Assembly (NCBI GenBank): GCA_951213105.1
Contig: OX578148.1
Coordinates: forward strand, 141,351,518 to 141,415,517
Reading direction: 5' to 3'
DNA length: 64,000 nucleotides
DNA from: Amaurobius ferox
Lineage: Eukaryota; Arthropoda; Arachnida; Araneae; Amaurobiidae
Shown here: piece after piece, positions 23,389 through 35,735 of the stretch
Layout: every line of letters begins with the position of its first letter
Position numbering within the stretch: position 1 is the stretch's first letter
Program-made: the position numbers and the translations under genes
Notes under the pieces: generated by a model
What the model was told of the DNA's origin: nothing
Databases searched by the model: none
The model's input: only the letters and a program-made list of their open reading frames with translations

Positions 23389-24235
23389 TTCTTTCCATAG
23401 TATCATATAATTCTATTCATAGTATCTTATATTAGCCAGTCATCTCCATTTTTTTTTTTTTTTTCCCTACTTCAGCATTACCTTTATTTGCCCCTCTTTT
23501 TAGTAGCTCTTTTTGTATATTAATACTTTTTCTTTACATTTCGCTTCACAGTTTTTCAATTCTTATGAATGGCAACAGTAAATGGTTTTTTATTTTTTCT
23601 TTACGAATGGCAACACTGGTCTCTTCTATCAGTGTTCCCTCGATCCCTGTAATGAATCGTCTGTACACACGCTGTGCTTTTTCCAGGTATTCATTTTTTC
23701 TTTTTTATTCCATCTTTATGTATGTCGTCCAAGTAGTTCATAGATTTAATCTATCTATTTCTTCAGAAACATACATTTTTGTGTTTGCTTCTACAAAAAA
23801 CTTGGACATGATTAGATTTTTGTAGAGGTTAACAATTCATGATTTAGGCTTAGAGCCTTGTCCACGTGTAAGGCGTTTGTGCTTGATTTCGTTTGTTATA
23901 ATTATTTCGATTCCTTACCTTTGTATTATATTTTTCATTGACTTGTTGATTCGATATTAATTTTTTTATTTTTTCCATATGCTTGAGGATTAATTGATTT
24001 TTACATTTGTTATGTACGCCAGTTAGATAGTTGAATTTAGTTTAAGTTTTTCTTTTTTTGTTTCCATACCTTTTAATTTGGTTGATTTTCTGTAACTTGA
24101 TAGCTAGTGTTTTGTATTTTTAATCCATTTGATTGATGATTTGCTGTATTATATTTTATTCTGTGGGTGTTTTTAAAAAGTTAGGTTTATCGTGTTACAT
24201 CTTCTTACTTTTCGTTCATTGGATTTTCAAACTTC

Positions 24236-24237
<2 letters not shown>
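23389..24237 (+). other. Naiad 3' untranslated region
   Basis: T-rich, non-coding on the sense strand. The part from about 23755 to 24237 aligns with the truncated copy at 42498-42844 (for example ACTTGGAC, GCCTTGTCCACGT against GGGCTTGTCTACGT, and TTCAAACTT at the end). The open frame 23565-23825 lies inside this region and has no family. Confidence 0.7.
23830..23898 (+). promoter_or_regulatory. Weak SECIS-like stem-loop
   Basis: ATGA (23839-23842) and TGAT (23884-23887) could form the non-Watson-Crick quartet. TAACAA (23830-23835) pairs with TTGTTA (23893-23898) as the lower helix. GCCTT (23855-23859) pairs with AAGGC (23870-23874) at the top, under a 10-base loop containing CC. Between quartet and apex the pairing is imperfect, with two unpaired T directly after ATGA and a bulged G. 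The loop has CC, not the commoner AA. A SECIS would be needed for selenocysteine insertion, and its position downstream of the TAA is right. Confidence 0.3.
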
Positions 24238-24297
<60 letters not shown>

Positions 24298-24505
24298 ATG
24301 TATATGTATATATATGCAACTCCACTTTTCGAAGGATCGACACGTTTTGGAACCTCTAGAACACGATTTTCAACGTGCCATCTATTTGTGTGTCTGTGTA
24401 TGTGTGTGTGTATGTGTATGTGTGTCTGTGTGTGTGTATGTGTGTGTGTGTGTGCGTGTGTGTGCGTGTGTGTGTGTGTTTATGTGTGTGTGTGTATGTA
24501 TTATG
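24238..24505. repeat. (TA)n and (TG)n microsatellites around a family C start
   Basis: (TA)n at 24238-24283 directly abuts the Naiad 3' end and runs into TG repeats. A second, imperfect TG-rich tract covers about 24386-24500. Frames encoding Cys-Val runs here are artefacts of the repeat. Confidence 0.9.
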
Positions 24506-25560
24506 TATCTGTGAAACGGATGTATCCCCTCTAACTCAATAACTAATGGACCCAATTTTATAACATTTTATAGGTAAGTCACTTGTGGAATGTCCTGGTG
24601 CTGATTAGATTTTAGTACCACTCGAAAAGAAAGAACCTACTTTTATTGCGAAATGGCCCGCAAAAATGACCAAAATCTAAAATAAAAGACTAAATATACT
24701 CAAATGCATCCATTAAATGCTTGTCTTATATGTAATTTTAGGGTTTTTATATTTTGGTAGGATTTGTGAAAAAAAAAGACCTGTCTTATTTTGCGAAATA
24801 GCCTGTAAAAACCGTATGTATCCTTTTTCGCTAAAAACTAAATAATCCAATTTCACAACATTGGGTAGATAAGACGCCTGAGGCTGTACCCTGGGGCTGA
24901 TTAGATTTTAGTATGCTTCGGGGAAAAAGAACCCACAAAAATCATCAAAATCTAAAATAAAAGACTACATAGGGTCGAAATGCATAAATTAAGTGCTGAT
25001 TAATTTTTGGTGCGATTCGGGATAACCCCTCCCCCACTTTTTTTTTTTTTTTTTTTGAGAAATGGTCCGCAAAAATTGTCTATATCCACTCTAGCTGAAA
25101 AACTAAATTTTACAAAATCTAGTAGATAAGTCACTTGTGAGTTACCCAGGTGCTGATTAAATATTAGTACGATTTGGAAAAAATAATATGCCTTTTTTTG
25201 AGAAATGGCACACAAAAATCGTCAAAATCTAAAATATAAAAAACTTAGTATGCTCAAATATATGCGTTAAATGATTGTTTTATACGTCATTTTTATCGAT
25301 GAAAAGAATAAGACCCACCCCATTATACTAGGACTAGTCGTTCTCGAGATATTTTAGTTTTTTCGTATTTTCGCTACGCCACATTTGAAAATAAGTCCAG
25401 TTGCCCAATGGAAACAAAAATTGAATTACATTCAGTGTCACTTTAAATAATGATGGGTGTTACTTTGTGCTATTAAACTCAATATAATGAATTACTGAAA
25501 AAATTAAGGTAACGTGAATTATCTGCAGGGAAAGTCATATGCTGCTCACATCAGATGTTT
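24320..25560 (+). repeat. Family C repeat, copy 1, internally duplicated
   Basis: Starts with CGAAGGATCGACACGTTTTG. The core (AAGTCACTTGTGGAATG, GGTGCTGATTAGATTTTAGTA, GAAATGGCCCGCAAAAATG) is repeated about four times (near 24570, 24870, 25120 and a shorter one). It ends with the hairpin terminus AAAGTCATATGCTGCTCACA at 25540-25555. There is no gene. Confidence 0.75.
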
Positions 25561-26606
25561 ATCATGGGTGGCCGTCCAATTTGCCATTCTCGCTTTTACC
25601 AAAACATAATTTTTGAAGTATCTATTTCTCAGGTTTCACTATAGAGAAAACTTAGAGGGTAACTGCGCTACGTGGGAATATCTACGGTGCGCTCCAGGGA
25701 AGTTTATACCTGCTTCAGGGACTATCCATCTTCTTAGGTCCTGTTTCCTCTTCCGAAACTGCAATGTTACATAGCGACTGGAAATTCAATGTAACAGACT
25801 GGTGTGGATTCAGCATCGAATTTAGAAGGCGATAGGGGGTTCAATAAGGATTTCCAGTCCCGGTTCTTTTTCAGTTTCTGATTCAAAAATATTCATTTTC
25901 CTTGAAACATCTATTTCTCAGGATTAGCTGCAAATCGAGATTAGATGATGATACGGATTCAGACGATATTCACTTCAATTTTCCGATTACTTTTACACTT
26001 TCACTTCAAAAATATTTCTTAAAATGTCTATGTCTCATCCCTTTGTACAGTTGGAGTTTAGATAAGGACTGATAGGGATTCAGTATTAAATTCTGAAGAA
26101 GGTCGGATGACATACTAAGGATTTTATGAGGATTCGGTCTTTCGGAACACGCTTCCAGAGTCCAAAAGTTTTAGGGGACGCAAAAATGTTCAGGGAAGAT
26201 AGTGGCCATACAAAAAATAGAGTCATACCCCCTGTCTCATTAGCTTGGCGATTATATGTGTTTTGTATTTTGAATAAATATATCCAGCAGTATGACGCCA
26301 CATTCCAGGGTGCACATACCCCTTTCCTAAATCATGACGACGCCATTGGAATATCGTACTCCATTTCATTCGAACATTTATAATATTTTTTGAAATATCG
26401 CTTCCACAAATTCGCGCAAGCGAACACGCACACACATACACACAGACATCTGTCTCACAACAATTCGTGTTCAGGGATGCTCTAAAGTTGTCCGTTCGTC
26501 AAGTTCGATTTTAATTTTTCAAACTCTTTTCACACTAAATTTTTCACTGCTGCCCGCATGCGCAGTCTATAAGGTAAGTAAAAATCATAAAAGATAAAAG
26601 TATACA
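25561..26606. other. Degenerate tandem-like stretch, no gene
   Basis: Diverged segments centred on words like TATCTATTTCTCAGG recur near 25620, 25910 and 26025, followed by variants of GATAGGGATTCAG. A (CA)-rich B-like tail occurs near 26420-26475. No coding exon is supported; the frames on both strands around 26086-26383 overlap one another. Confidence 0.45.
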
Positions 26607-27205
26607 CTGAGCAGTAGCGCAGCCGAAATTCAATTCTAGGGGGAGGGGGGGGAAGTCAATGGCTTGGTGCACTCACGAATTAAATATACAAGAAAATTAT
26701 AAGAATATATGAGAGAAACTGCATTTTAATAAAGAAAAATTTAAACATAATTTTTAACAATAAATGAAAGAAACAACTCTTAATGCATTTGTAGTCAATA
26801 GCAGATTCACTTTCAACTATAAGGATTTCGTATATCATTTAAAAAGTAATGTAACACTTTTTAGACAAAAGAATTGTAAGAGTCTTGTTTGGGGTCGAAG
26901 CAAACCCAAATACCAGAAAACAGTAAGTCACGTCCATTGGAAATAAGAAGTTTTTTTTTTCATAGAGCCTGACTTTTTCATAGAAATTAAAGAATGAGGA
27001 ATAAAAGACGTAAATAAAAATTGCTAGAAAATAATTGGTTTGATTACGGTTTCGACAGATAAAGAATCCCTTCATTTTACTTAAAAAAGCACTTAAAAAA
27101 TATTTAAATTTTGAGACAATTACACATTTAAAATACAGGAGCCCTTGTAAGGAGGAACAGGCTCCCTTAGTCCACTCTCCCCCTTTCGCTTTGCCACTGA
27201 CATGA
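26607..27205 (+). repeat. Dispersed repeat E
   Basis: Opens with CAGTAGCGCAGCCGAAATTC and a G-rich run, and closes with CTCCCCCTTTCGCTTTGCCA. A similar end (CTCCCCTTGGCCTTGCCACT) occurs near 45457-45475. The middle is AT-rich and non-coding. The class is unknown. Confidence 0.5.
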
Positions 27206-28300
27206 GGCGTCTTAGAAGGGTCAATGGGTGGTAAAAAAAAAAGGTGTGTGAAAGAGTGAAATATAATGAGAGGAACCCTTTTTTCCCATCGTCATCTCAA
27301 AGAAGTCGATCTGTCAGAATGAGAGAGCGTCCGTTTTAATTGGAAGTCATGAGCGGAACTTTGTGTCGGCGATGCCTCTGAGACATTTCGGAAACTTCCC
27401 TTTTAGACTGTCAAGTCTGCGCCCTTTCAAGAAAATGAGAGAGAAATCGTAAAATGGACACTCGAGCATTGCACGTTTTAGAAAAGAGTTAAATCCAAAC
27501 ATTTATAAAAAAAAAAACTCGCACTCAAACGAAACAGGAATATCATTTCAAACTGACCCTATGTCACAATTTTGTGACATTGGGTCAAGTTTTCTATTTA
27601 TCTCGTGAAACATAAGTTCAATCCTTTTAAGACGGTCATCCATAAACCTCTATGGAGTCGACCTCTATAGTCGACATGTATAGAATATCTATTGAGGGTG
27701 CCATGATAAACGCGAAACTCTTTCATGAATACTCTATCTGCAATAGGAGCACGATTCTGGGAACACCCCTTTGTTATCAGCCGGCTTTCCATGCCGACTT
27801 GAAAACATGGGCTTCGCTGGGATATAATGAACAAGAGCTACCCACCTGATTTCGGTTTTTAGGAATATCAGGTGCGTACTTCGAAATTGTAAGGTAACAG
27901 TTCCGAGGGAGTACCTTGGAATTTTGGCGCGAAAGTTAGATTGAATTACGTGTCGGTAATATCCCAAGGACGCTTTTGAAAATCGGGGGGCTTTATCTTT
28001 GCATTCAATGTATGTGAAAAGGAGAACTTAAAACCCTTTGATAAGAAATGCAGGCGTGTATTTCTGAATCAAGGGAAAAGTCATAAAATGCGGCCCGGTC
28101 AGGTGTCGGAGAAAGCCGATGACCAACTCGCGTAAGGGGGCCAGCCCCCATTGATAAAGGAGACACTGCGGAGCGAGATATTGAAAGGAGTTTATTGTGG
28201 AAGGGGCCGCGATCTTTTGGAAAGCAAGGCGTATTTCTTACATTCGGTGAAAACGTAGGGAATCCCGCCTTTGATGCTGTAACGGGAGCAAAGGGGGATA
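27206..28300. other. Unassigned region with segment duplication
   Basis: CTCGTGAAACATAAGTTCAA at about 27601 recurs at about 28963. TATCTGCAATAGGAGC at 27738 recurs at about 29148 with a similar distance between the two words, so a segment of roughly 200 bases is present twice in direct orientation. No gene was recognised. Confidence 0.45.
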
Positions 28301-28930
28301 GCGACACGTTTTTCGCGCGCTTTTTGAGCCTATATAGGTAGGAGCGCTCAAAAGGGGGGAGGATTATTATTGCAGAGTTGGCGAACACTGGACAGTGGTC
28401 AGTTAGAGAGTATCATCGGAGAGTTTGTGCGGTGAAAGTGATATGTACGAGTTAGTTAAAAGTTGTGCCAGTGAGGTGTGAACGAAGCAAAAGCCCGAAG
28501 TAGAGACAACTGGGTGGTCAATACCCCAAGAACTTCACAAATCGGTAAGATGATTTTAATTGCATTTTTATCTCCCTATTCGAAATTTAAGTGGTGCTCA
28601 GAAGCACCTAGCAGTGGGCAAACTCACTCGCCCTCTCTCTCTTGATTAAGGAAGGTAAAGGCGCTTAGCCGCCCATGATTAGAATAACGACGTAGTGATT
28701 GAAATGCTTGTCCTTGGGACTAAATAAACTTGTTTTCGTTAATTAATGAATCCTTCTTATTTTAAAATGTGTAATGTTTCTGATTACTGTGTGACTCTGT
28801 TACAAGCTCTGCCGACAACTAAGTCGACCGGGCAACGAGCCGGAAGATCAACGGCCACCCAAATACAGTTTAGTAGGGAAAGTTTATCCCTGAGCAGCAC
28901 CGGCTCGGTAACACCTTATAGGATGATCTG
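28300..28930 (+). promoter_or_regulatory. LTR-like promoter block
   Basis: GAGCCTATATAGGTAG (TATA box, 28326-28341) is followed 55-75 bases later by a possible initiator in GACAGTGGTCAGTTAG, then a GC-richer transcribed-looking stretch and AATAAA at 28722-28727. This order is typical of an LTR (U3, R, polyadenylation signal). No matching second LTR, target duplication or internal coding region was found, so a solo LTR or an isolated host promoter remain open. Confidence 0.35.
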
Positions 28931-29929
28931 TATTTTGAAAGTATGACCGAGGTCGTTTTTGTCTCGTGAAACATAAGTTCAATCCTTTTTGAAGCACTTC
29001 TAAGCCGACTGGGTAGTATAACCGAATAAGTCCGTCTACATAGAGGAGGTTCAAAAAAAGGCAAGTTTGCTCGCCGCCATCGGGGTGTCGGCAATTCCAG
29101 AGCTGAAAATAACCAAGTAGATACGAAACCGATCCATGGATGCTGTTATCTGCAATGGGAACTCGATCTTAACTTTGGGGATATCCCAAAAGGTAGGGTT
29201 TCATGAACGATGTTTCTTTCAGGACTTTTGGCTAGAGGGACGAATGAAATTTTAGGGAAAGGGGGGGCAAGTTTTCTATTTATCTTATATATATCTAAAT
29301 GTCACATAAATAGAATCTAGGTTAACATAAAATGTCTCCGTGGGGGAGGGCGAATACTTGTCTCCTGGGGGGCAGTATGCCTGAAATAAATAATGTCTGT
29401 GAATATAAATTTCGGGCATCCCATTCCTGCCGCAGGTTCGATGACGTGTTTACTGACCATTCTTCATGTCTAAGCTATGAGTGTTTGAGAAAGAACTGAT
29501 ATTTCCTAAATCCGACTGTAAGAGATATCGGACACCCAAACTGAAGATGTATGCAGCCGGAAAGGAATACTTCTTTGTTTCCTTTCTATATTATCTTCAT
29601 GCGAAGTCGCACGCTTCTGTCCTGCGGGAAAGTTCAACACCGTATTGTTCCTTAAAGCAAATTCCATTCCTAAATATGCGACAGACAAAATAAATGCGCT
29701 GGCTACATCTTTCAGAGATTCTCTCCAATACGGAGACGCTGGCTGAAGTCCGAAAAGGACACGACTGTTTGAATGATGGCATCAACCGACGAAAGGCTTC
29801 CGTAGAAATTGAAAAAATGATTTCTATTGAGGTTTAATATATTATAAAAAAACCAAAAAAACATATATATGTAAATATTATGTGAAGTGAGCAAAAAGGA
29901 TTGCGTGCAATTTTAATGGACCCATTGTT
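28931..29929. other. Stretch without a recognised gene
   Basis: Includes the second copy of the duplicated segment (28963-29180) and GC-mixed DNA. Short frames 29481-29693 (plus) and 29506-29688 (minus) overlap and neither is recognised. Confidence 0.4.
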
Positions 29930-30735
29930 AGGATATGTATCCTCTCTAGGACTAATCTAAAAAAAATTGGTATGTAAAACTCCACTGGACCCTCTCATAC
30001 AGACATGTTCCACTTAAACCCCAAAAGTATTTTAATGATGTCGAAAATCACAATATGAGTTTTCGGCGGATTGACACGTTTTGAAAAGAACCTGAAAAAT
30101 CTATATTTTGAGAGACGTCTGTGCAATGAATGTTGAAAAAGTGACTGAATCAATTTCGCAAAATTGGTACATTTAGAAAAAGAGAGCCTGTTTTTTTTTT
30201 TTAGAAATGGTCTGCAAAAGCCGCATGTATTTACTCTAGCTGAAAAGCGAATGCACCCAATTTTACAAAATTGTGTAGATAAGTCACGTGTGGTTTACCC
30301 TGTGCTGATTAGATTTTGGTATTTTTGTAAAAACAAAACAAAAAAAATGAGCCTACCTTATTTTGAGAAACGGCATACAATAACTGTTAAAGTCTAAAAT
30401 AAAAGACTACGTATGCTTCAATGCATCCATTAAATGCCTGTTTTATACGTCATTTTGGACGATGAAAAGAATAAGACTCACCCCACGACTCTGGGACAAG
30501 CCGTTCTGGAGATATTTTGATTTTTTCGTATTTTTACCACACCGCCTTTGAAAAAAAAGTCCAATCACATAATGGAAACGAAAACTGAATTAAAAATGCG
30601 ATTTTAGTGTCATTTTAAGTAATTCTTCGTGTTACTTTATGCCATTCAACTGAATTTAACCAATTATGAAAGAAGTAAAGAGAAAATGAATTGGAGTCAG
30701 TAGAGAAAATCATGCGCTACCCACATGACTTTTAG
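29930..30735 (+). repeat. Family C repeat, copy 2
   Basis: Contains TTTTCGGCGGATTGACACGT, the AAGTCACGTGTGGTTTACC block, CGTTCTGGAGATATTTTGA, and a diverged terminal hairpin near 30710-30728. Non-coding. Confidence 0.75.
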
Positions 30736-33479
30736 ATTTTTTTTTAAAGTTGACAACAGATCAATTGTTTTCGAACAACACTACTGGGGGATCTGGAATC
30801 TTTCATTATTCTCATTATTCATGGTCATTATTCTCAACCATTAAGATAATGTACGAGTGTTCATCCGTTAGTCTTGATTCACGCGCATTTTTAGAAATAA
30901 AATTAACATAAATAAGTCGAAGCCAAACCAGGTGTAAGTTCTTGTGAAAACTTTTCAATTTATAAAAATTCGGTTTTGAAAATATATATATATGCCTTCT
31001 TACAAGCCGTAAAACACGAGGAAGATCGGCTATACATACTTAGGGATGGAATGTACCACCCAGGAGGATGGAATAGATTCTCTCCTCCTAGATATAACAC
31101 TTCAAGCCGTTCTTTTAAACACGACGTACGGAGGCGTAAAAAAGGGAGAATCAAAAAAATATATATATACTGTATTGGTGGCACCGTAAGAATACTGTAT
31201 TCTTGATAAAAAAAAGCCTATTTCATATGGAAAGAGTATAAACAGAACAGTACATGTGAAACGGGATGCTTTTTAATCATGATAAATGCTACATTCATTT
31301 CATTTCCGTTGTCTATACACTGTTCTGGTCATCCTTTTCAGATCCCACGTTTTGTTCACCTAACGAAGGAAACAAGTCAAAGTTTCATCCCAGTTAATTC
31401 GTTTGGAAAGTATTTAAAACCAAATACTTCTTTCCAGATGGTTGGGGTCATGGAGTAGTCGAATAACCCTCTGTATGTGAATCTTAAATGAGAGGGCACA
31501 GAAATTCAAAAAGTTTCGATCGCAGTTCCACACTAGACTGAACCTTGGGACAAAACGCCACTCAACAGAAATAGTGCGCAGCGTTGGAATATTAGTGGCG
31601 ATAGAGTGGCCTAGAGTTCTGCTCCTCCAATTGCTGAAAACACTGTCAGCTTTGGAAACGGGCATCCACATTTTTAATGGCTGGAATTACAAGAGAATGA
31701 AGTGAACAGAAATGAGGAGACTGAATGTCTATGTAACTTTGATTAGCAACTGACTTAGGTTGGACATATTTTGGATAGAAAATAAAGTGTTGTGATGTCA
31801 TTAAGTTTTATATTTTAGTTGTCATTTGAAAATGAACTCAACTTTTATTGAGTATCTCTGCTGGAACAGACCCAAATATATGTAGAATCCTCATACTGTT
31901 TTCGAGGAACCCTATTTTTTTTTAAAGATAGTTTAAGTTAGTTTATCTAATAATGTAGCTTAATGGGCTTGTTACCAAACTTTTAAAAATCGGTTTTCTT
32001 TTTCACGCTCTTTTCTGGATTAAAATTTCTCTCGAACTTTCTTTGCAGTTTTCTAAATGGTTTTTTCAAACTTGGCTTCGTTTCATTTTTCGTCTCAGAT
32101 TTCACAAAAAAGCGTGGGAATGAACAAAGTTCTTGAGGTATACATTTCAATTTTCAAGTCCCAAAGTGTTCGCCCGTTTCATCTTTACGAGAAAATCTCC
32201 CATCTTTTCTTCCCATGAAGCCAACGTAATAGGAAATTTTCAATACGTTAACAAATCTCACCACTCAATAAAAGGTAGGTGTCCATCAGATAAACGGACT
32301 CAAAATACACTGAAAAAGGAAGCAAACCCCGGATTATATGAAGAACATCATTGAACTTTAAAGGGAAACCTCATTTATATATTTCGCAGAAAATATTTTC
32401 ATTCGTATTTTCTACTTAAAGCAAGCGCTTTGACTTCTTATTTTTGCTCTTATAAGCAAAGGTATGAAACAATGATATGGATTGGCAACACGCTAGGCTT
32501 CACTGGACAATTCACTGGACGCAATATCGGAAACGAGCGACTTTGGGGAAATTGTTTCATACAGATTCGTTCCGAGGATATATTCTATTTTTGAACATCT
32601 TTAAAAATAAATTGAATAGCATATACAAAATAATGTTGATTTCAGCTATAACTGACCTGCTACAAAAACCTGCTACTGAAAAAATGCTACATAAAAGGCA
32701 AATGTTTAAAAATACAGACTTCACCTTACATGTGTGCACAAAAATGGCTCGAATTTATTTTTTTAACACATTTAAAAAAAGGTCATTTTGGAGCCGATTC
32801 AGTGGAGACTCCGTTTTCGAACGAGACCGGACGACACGGTTCGGAGGTACATTAATGAAAAGGATTTTAGGTCGTGTCGGTTAAAAACCTAATATTTTGT
32901 TTCATGTGGCTTAAACACGAGTTAGCAGTAGTAACACAGTCTTAATAAGATGTCCGACTGACAGAGTCCATTTAAAAATCAACTTTTTCGATACAACAAT
33001 TTCCGGCAAAAGAGACACATTTGAAAACCCGAATGAAAATATACTCTTACATTGTTTCACTTGGAAGAATGATTTTCATTAGAAAAAAATAGGTGCTTTT
33101 AGAACCCCAAAACGGCTCGCTTTACCAGACTGCACTAAAACTGTTAAAAATGACGGGGGGGGGGGGGGTACACCAGGGACGGCTCGACAACACCCGAATG
33201 GAGGACAACGCCCGAAAAATAGCCTCTTCGTGGGATATGTTAGGGACATTTATGTCACAAGAGCGAAGGAAGAGCTTGTCCTAGGCGCCCGCAGTCGTGT
33301 GTAGCCGACCTGTATCAGGCTTTGGGTTTAAAATGTCTTCCTTTTAAAAACAGAAATCCGTCTCTGTAGTCATTTGAGAGGGGACGGGAACACTTTTATT
33401 TTCAGATCTAAGACTCCTGAAGCGGACTTTACGTCACAAGCAGCTCATTTTATGAAAAACCGTTCACTTGCTTTGGGGA
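30736..33479. other. Long stretch without a recognised gene
   Basis: Best open frames are 31414-31671 (minus, 85 codons) and 32477-32884 (plus, 135 codons, ATG start, no recognised domain, irregular composition). Without a family match or splice context I do not call them genes. A G run lies near 33155-33168. Confidence 0.4.
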
Positions 33480-33662
33480 CTGGTAGTGTATACCCACGAA
33501 AATTGAATTAAGTGCACATTCAGTGTCAATTTAAATAATTATGGGGGGGGGGGCGGGGGGTTCCGTGCTATTCAACTCAATATAATGAATTATTGAAGAA
33601 ATAAAGAGAACGTGAACGTCTGCAGTGAAAGTCATGTGCTGTCTACATCAGATATTTTTTAT
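33480..33662 (+). repeat. Family C repeat, 3' end fragment
   Basis: From GAAAATTGAATTAAGTG to the terminal AAAGTCATGTGCTGTCTACA. A G run (about 33544-33560) interrupts the usual GGGTGTTA block. Confidence 0.7.
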
Positions 33663-34084
33663 TGCTCATGCTTAATAAACATGGTCTTAGAACAACGTCT
33701 CGATAGCCATTTTCGATTTAGATCCCAGAATCAATGGACATTCGCTGCAGTTTCTTAGAAAGCGTAAATATGGGAACATAATGCAAATCTGCTCCACAGA
33801 TACTGGTATTATCAATTTCGTTTAGTATAGACCCTATGGGCAATTTATGTAATTATTCAATAATTGGTATAATTTTCAACTCCCCTTACCTTAGTGGCGG
33901 AGTTACACAACTCCCGCGACTGCAGTGGAGAGCAGGATGTTCGAATAGATTTGGGAGCGGAATGTTAATGCCCGATAATAAGAGGGCTCAGTGGAAGAGG
34001 GAAGCAAAGGAGGCGCGATGTTTCAAGCTGCGATAGGTTAAAAAAAACCAAGATCCAACACTGATAGGCTAAGTTGGGCTGCCT

Positions 34085-34140
34085 TTCCGACCGTCCAAAC
34101 AGATACCTTAGACCTTCGGGTAGGTCGGACGGTCTGGGAC
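34085..34140 (-). repeat. Hairpin unit, perfect 8-bp stem
   Basis: GACCGTCC (34089-34096) pairs with GGACGGTC (34127-34134). On the minus strand it matches the SINE-tail form of the array unit (GTCCGACCTACC, then GGTATCTGTTTGGACGG), so it is probably the remnant of a SINE 3' end. Confidence 0.65.
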
Positions 34141-34850
34141 TGTTGACGTTACTGAAGAGCCAAACAAATCGCCAACAGTCATTCATCTCGAAGTGCGAGA
34201 TTCTAATCCCCCTCTTTCCTTAATAAAATTCCTAATCTCCTCTCCTAGCAAAACTAAAGGCCTATGTATCGAAAATATTACTTTCCCTGATGTTCACGGT
34301 CATGTATAGGAAAAGTACTGGGATCGTATCGAAGATTGGACCGACTACGTCACTGGGAATCCCCCTTTAGATGGATTCTATGAGTATGAGTATAAAATAT
34401 AATGGCTGTCGAGCCGCGACATTTGAAAGCTATGAAAAATGTTATAGAGAATGTTTGTAAAACGGATTGCTTCCAATAAAATGCTATCATGTTCCTAGCT
34501 TTAAAAAAACGACTTCCGCCAGAAGTCGGCTTTTCTGAGCTCCTCGGGCAAGATCCACTCTTGTGCTTCCCTCAGCAATCCTTTCATCTTGATTCGCAGT
34601 CGGTGAGGGGGGGTGGGGGGACTAATCTGCTTAATTGGAAGTAATGGACGGCGGGGGATGTCATCCTTTCGTCCCAATTACCAGACATTACCCAACTTAA
34701 TGGACGCGCGTCCCGAAAGGAGGGGTGTAAATGCTCGAGGAGAAATAATTGACTTTGTCCTTATCGTCCATAAAGAAAAATTCACGAACAAAACCTTTTG
34801 ATAAAGTTGGCTTCAAGAACATTCGAAGAATACCAGTTTTTTACGTTCCC
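34141..34850. other. Stretch without a recognised gene
   Basis: Nothing recognised. Short frames only. Confidence 0.4.
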
Positions 34851-34858
34851 TGCAATAC

Positions 34859-35460
34859 ATGGTAATGTATAGGGAAAGTATAGGAATCATGCCGAAAATC
34901 TCAACTTTAGTTTTCGACGGATCGACATGTTTTGGGACCTCTGGAACACGAAAATACCATTTTTATCGTGACGTCTGCGTGTATGTGTCTGTCCATGCAA
35001 TGTATGTATCCACTCTAACTAAAAAACTAATTAACCGAATTTCATAAAATTGGGTAGGTAAGTCACTTGTGGATGACCCTGCCTGGTGCTAATTAGATTT
35101 TAGTACAATTCGGCAAAAAATAACCTGTCATTTTTTGCGAAATGGTCGGCAAAAATCGTCGAAATCTAAAATAAAAAATTATATTTTTAACGATGAAAAG
35201 AATAAGACCAAACCCATTACACTAGCCGTTCTTGAGATATTTTACTTTTTTCGCATTTTCACTACGGCACCTTTGAAAATAAGTCGTTAACAAATGAAAA
35301 CGAAAACTGAATTAAAAGTGACACTTCAGTGTGATTTAAAATAATTATGGGTGTTATTTTGTGCCATTAAACTCTCAATATAATGAATTATTGAAGAAAT
35401 AAAGTGAGCGTGAATATGAGTCCGCAGGGAAAGTCATGTGCTGCCCATATCAGATTTTAT
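34859..35460 (+). repeat. Family C repeat, copy 4 (compact)
   Basis: Left end GTAATGTATAGGGAAAGTA, then CGACGGATCGACATGTTTTG and the AAGTCACTTGTGGATGACC block, ending with AAAGTCATGTGCTGCCCATA. This is the shortest copy with both ends visible. It shows inverted GGAAAG / CTTTCC-type ends and no gene. Confidence 0.8.
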
Positions 35461-35735
35461 TTAACAAGCTTAGAATTATTGTTTTCATACAGAACAATCT
35501 ATGGTCGCTCACCCTAACATGTACTGTAAACATTTAAAGCCACATCGGATTGCACGATATTTCGATCGCACTGTACAGTGTACAGTGTACAATGCAGATT
35601 ATGGGGGACTCAATCGATAACAGGATGGGAAGTTATACGATGTGTTTAACATTTTTAAGGAGCCAAAATAGGAATTAAGTATTTTCGAACAATTACATCG
35701 TTTATTCGATTTCTTGAAATTTAAAACAGGAAAGA

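Larger units (their letters stand above)
20760..24237 (+). mobile_element. Naiad-type Penelope-like retroelement (permuted domains)
   Basis: Near-complete element lying between (TA)n tracts (20741-20759 and from 24238). Domain order is GIY-YIG endonuclease, CxC linker, reverse transcriptase. This is the reverse of classical Penelope elements and defines the N-terminal-endonuclease clade (Naiad in animals), which is known to favour microsatellite targets. The 3' end, CATTGGATTTTCAAACTT followed by TATTA and (TA)n, is shared with the truncated copy at 42498-42844. The element would copy itself by nicking DNA with the endonuclease and priming reverse transcription there. One frameshift and one UGA interrupt the long reading frame. 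Confidence 0.88.

Noticed and set aside
23565..23825. 86-codon frame as an accessory Naiad gene
   Set aside because: It lies in the 3' untranslated region, is not preserved in the truncated copy, and has no family.
24284..24505. CRISPR-like or satellite array
   Set aside because: Only dinucleotide repeats without spacers. The organism is a eukaryote.
32477..32884. 135-codon open frame with an ATG
   Set aside because: No recognised motif, composition like the surrounding DNA, and no splice or transcript evidence.
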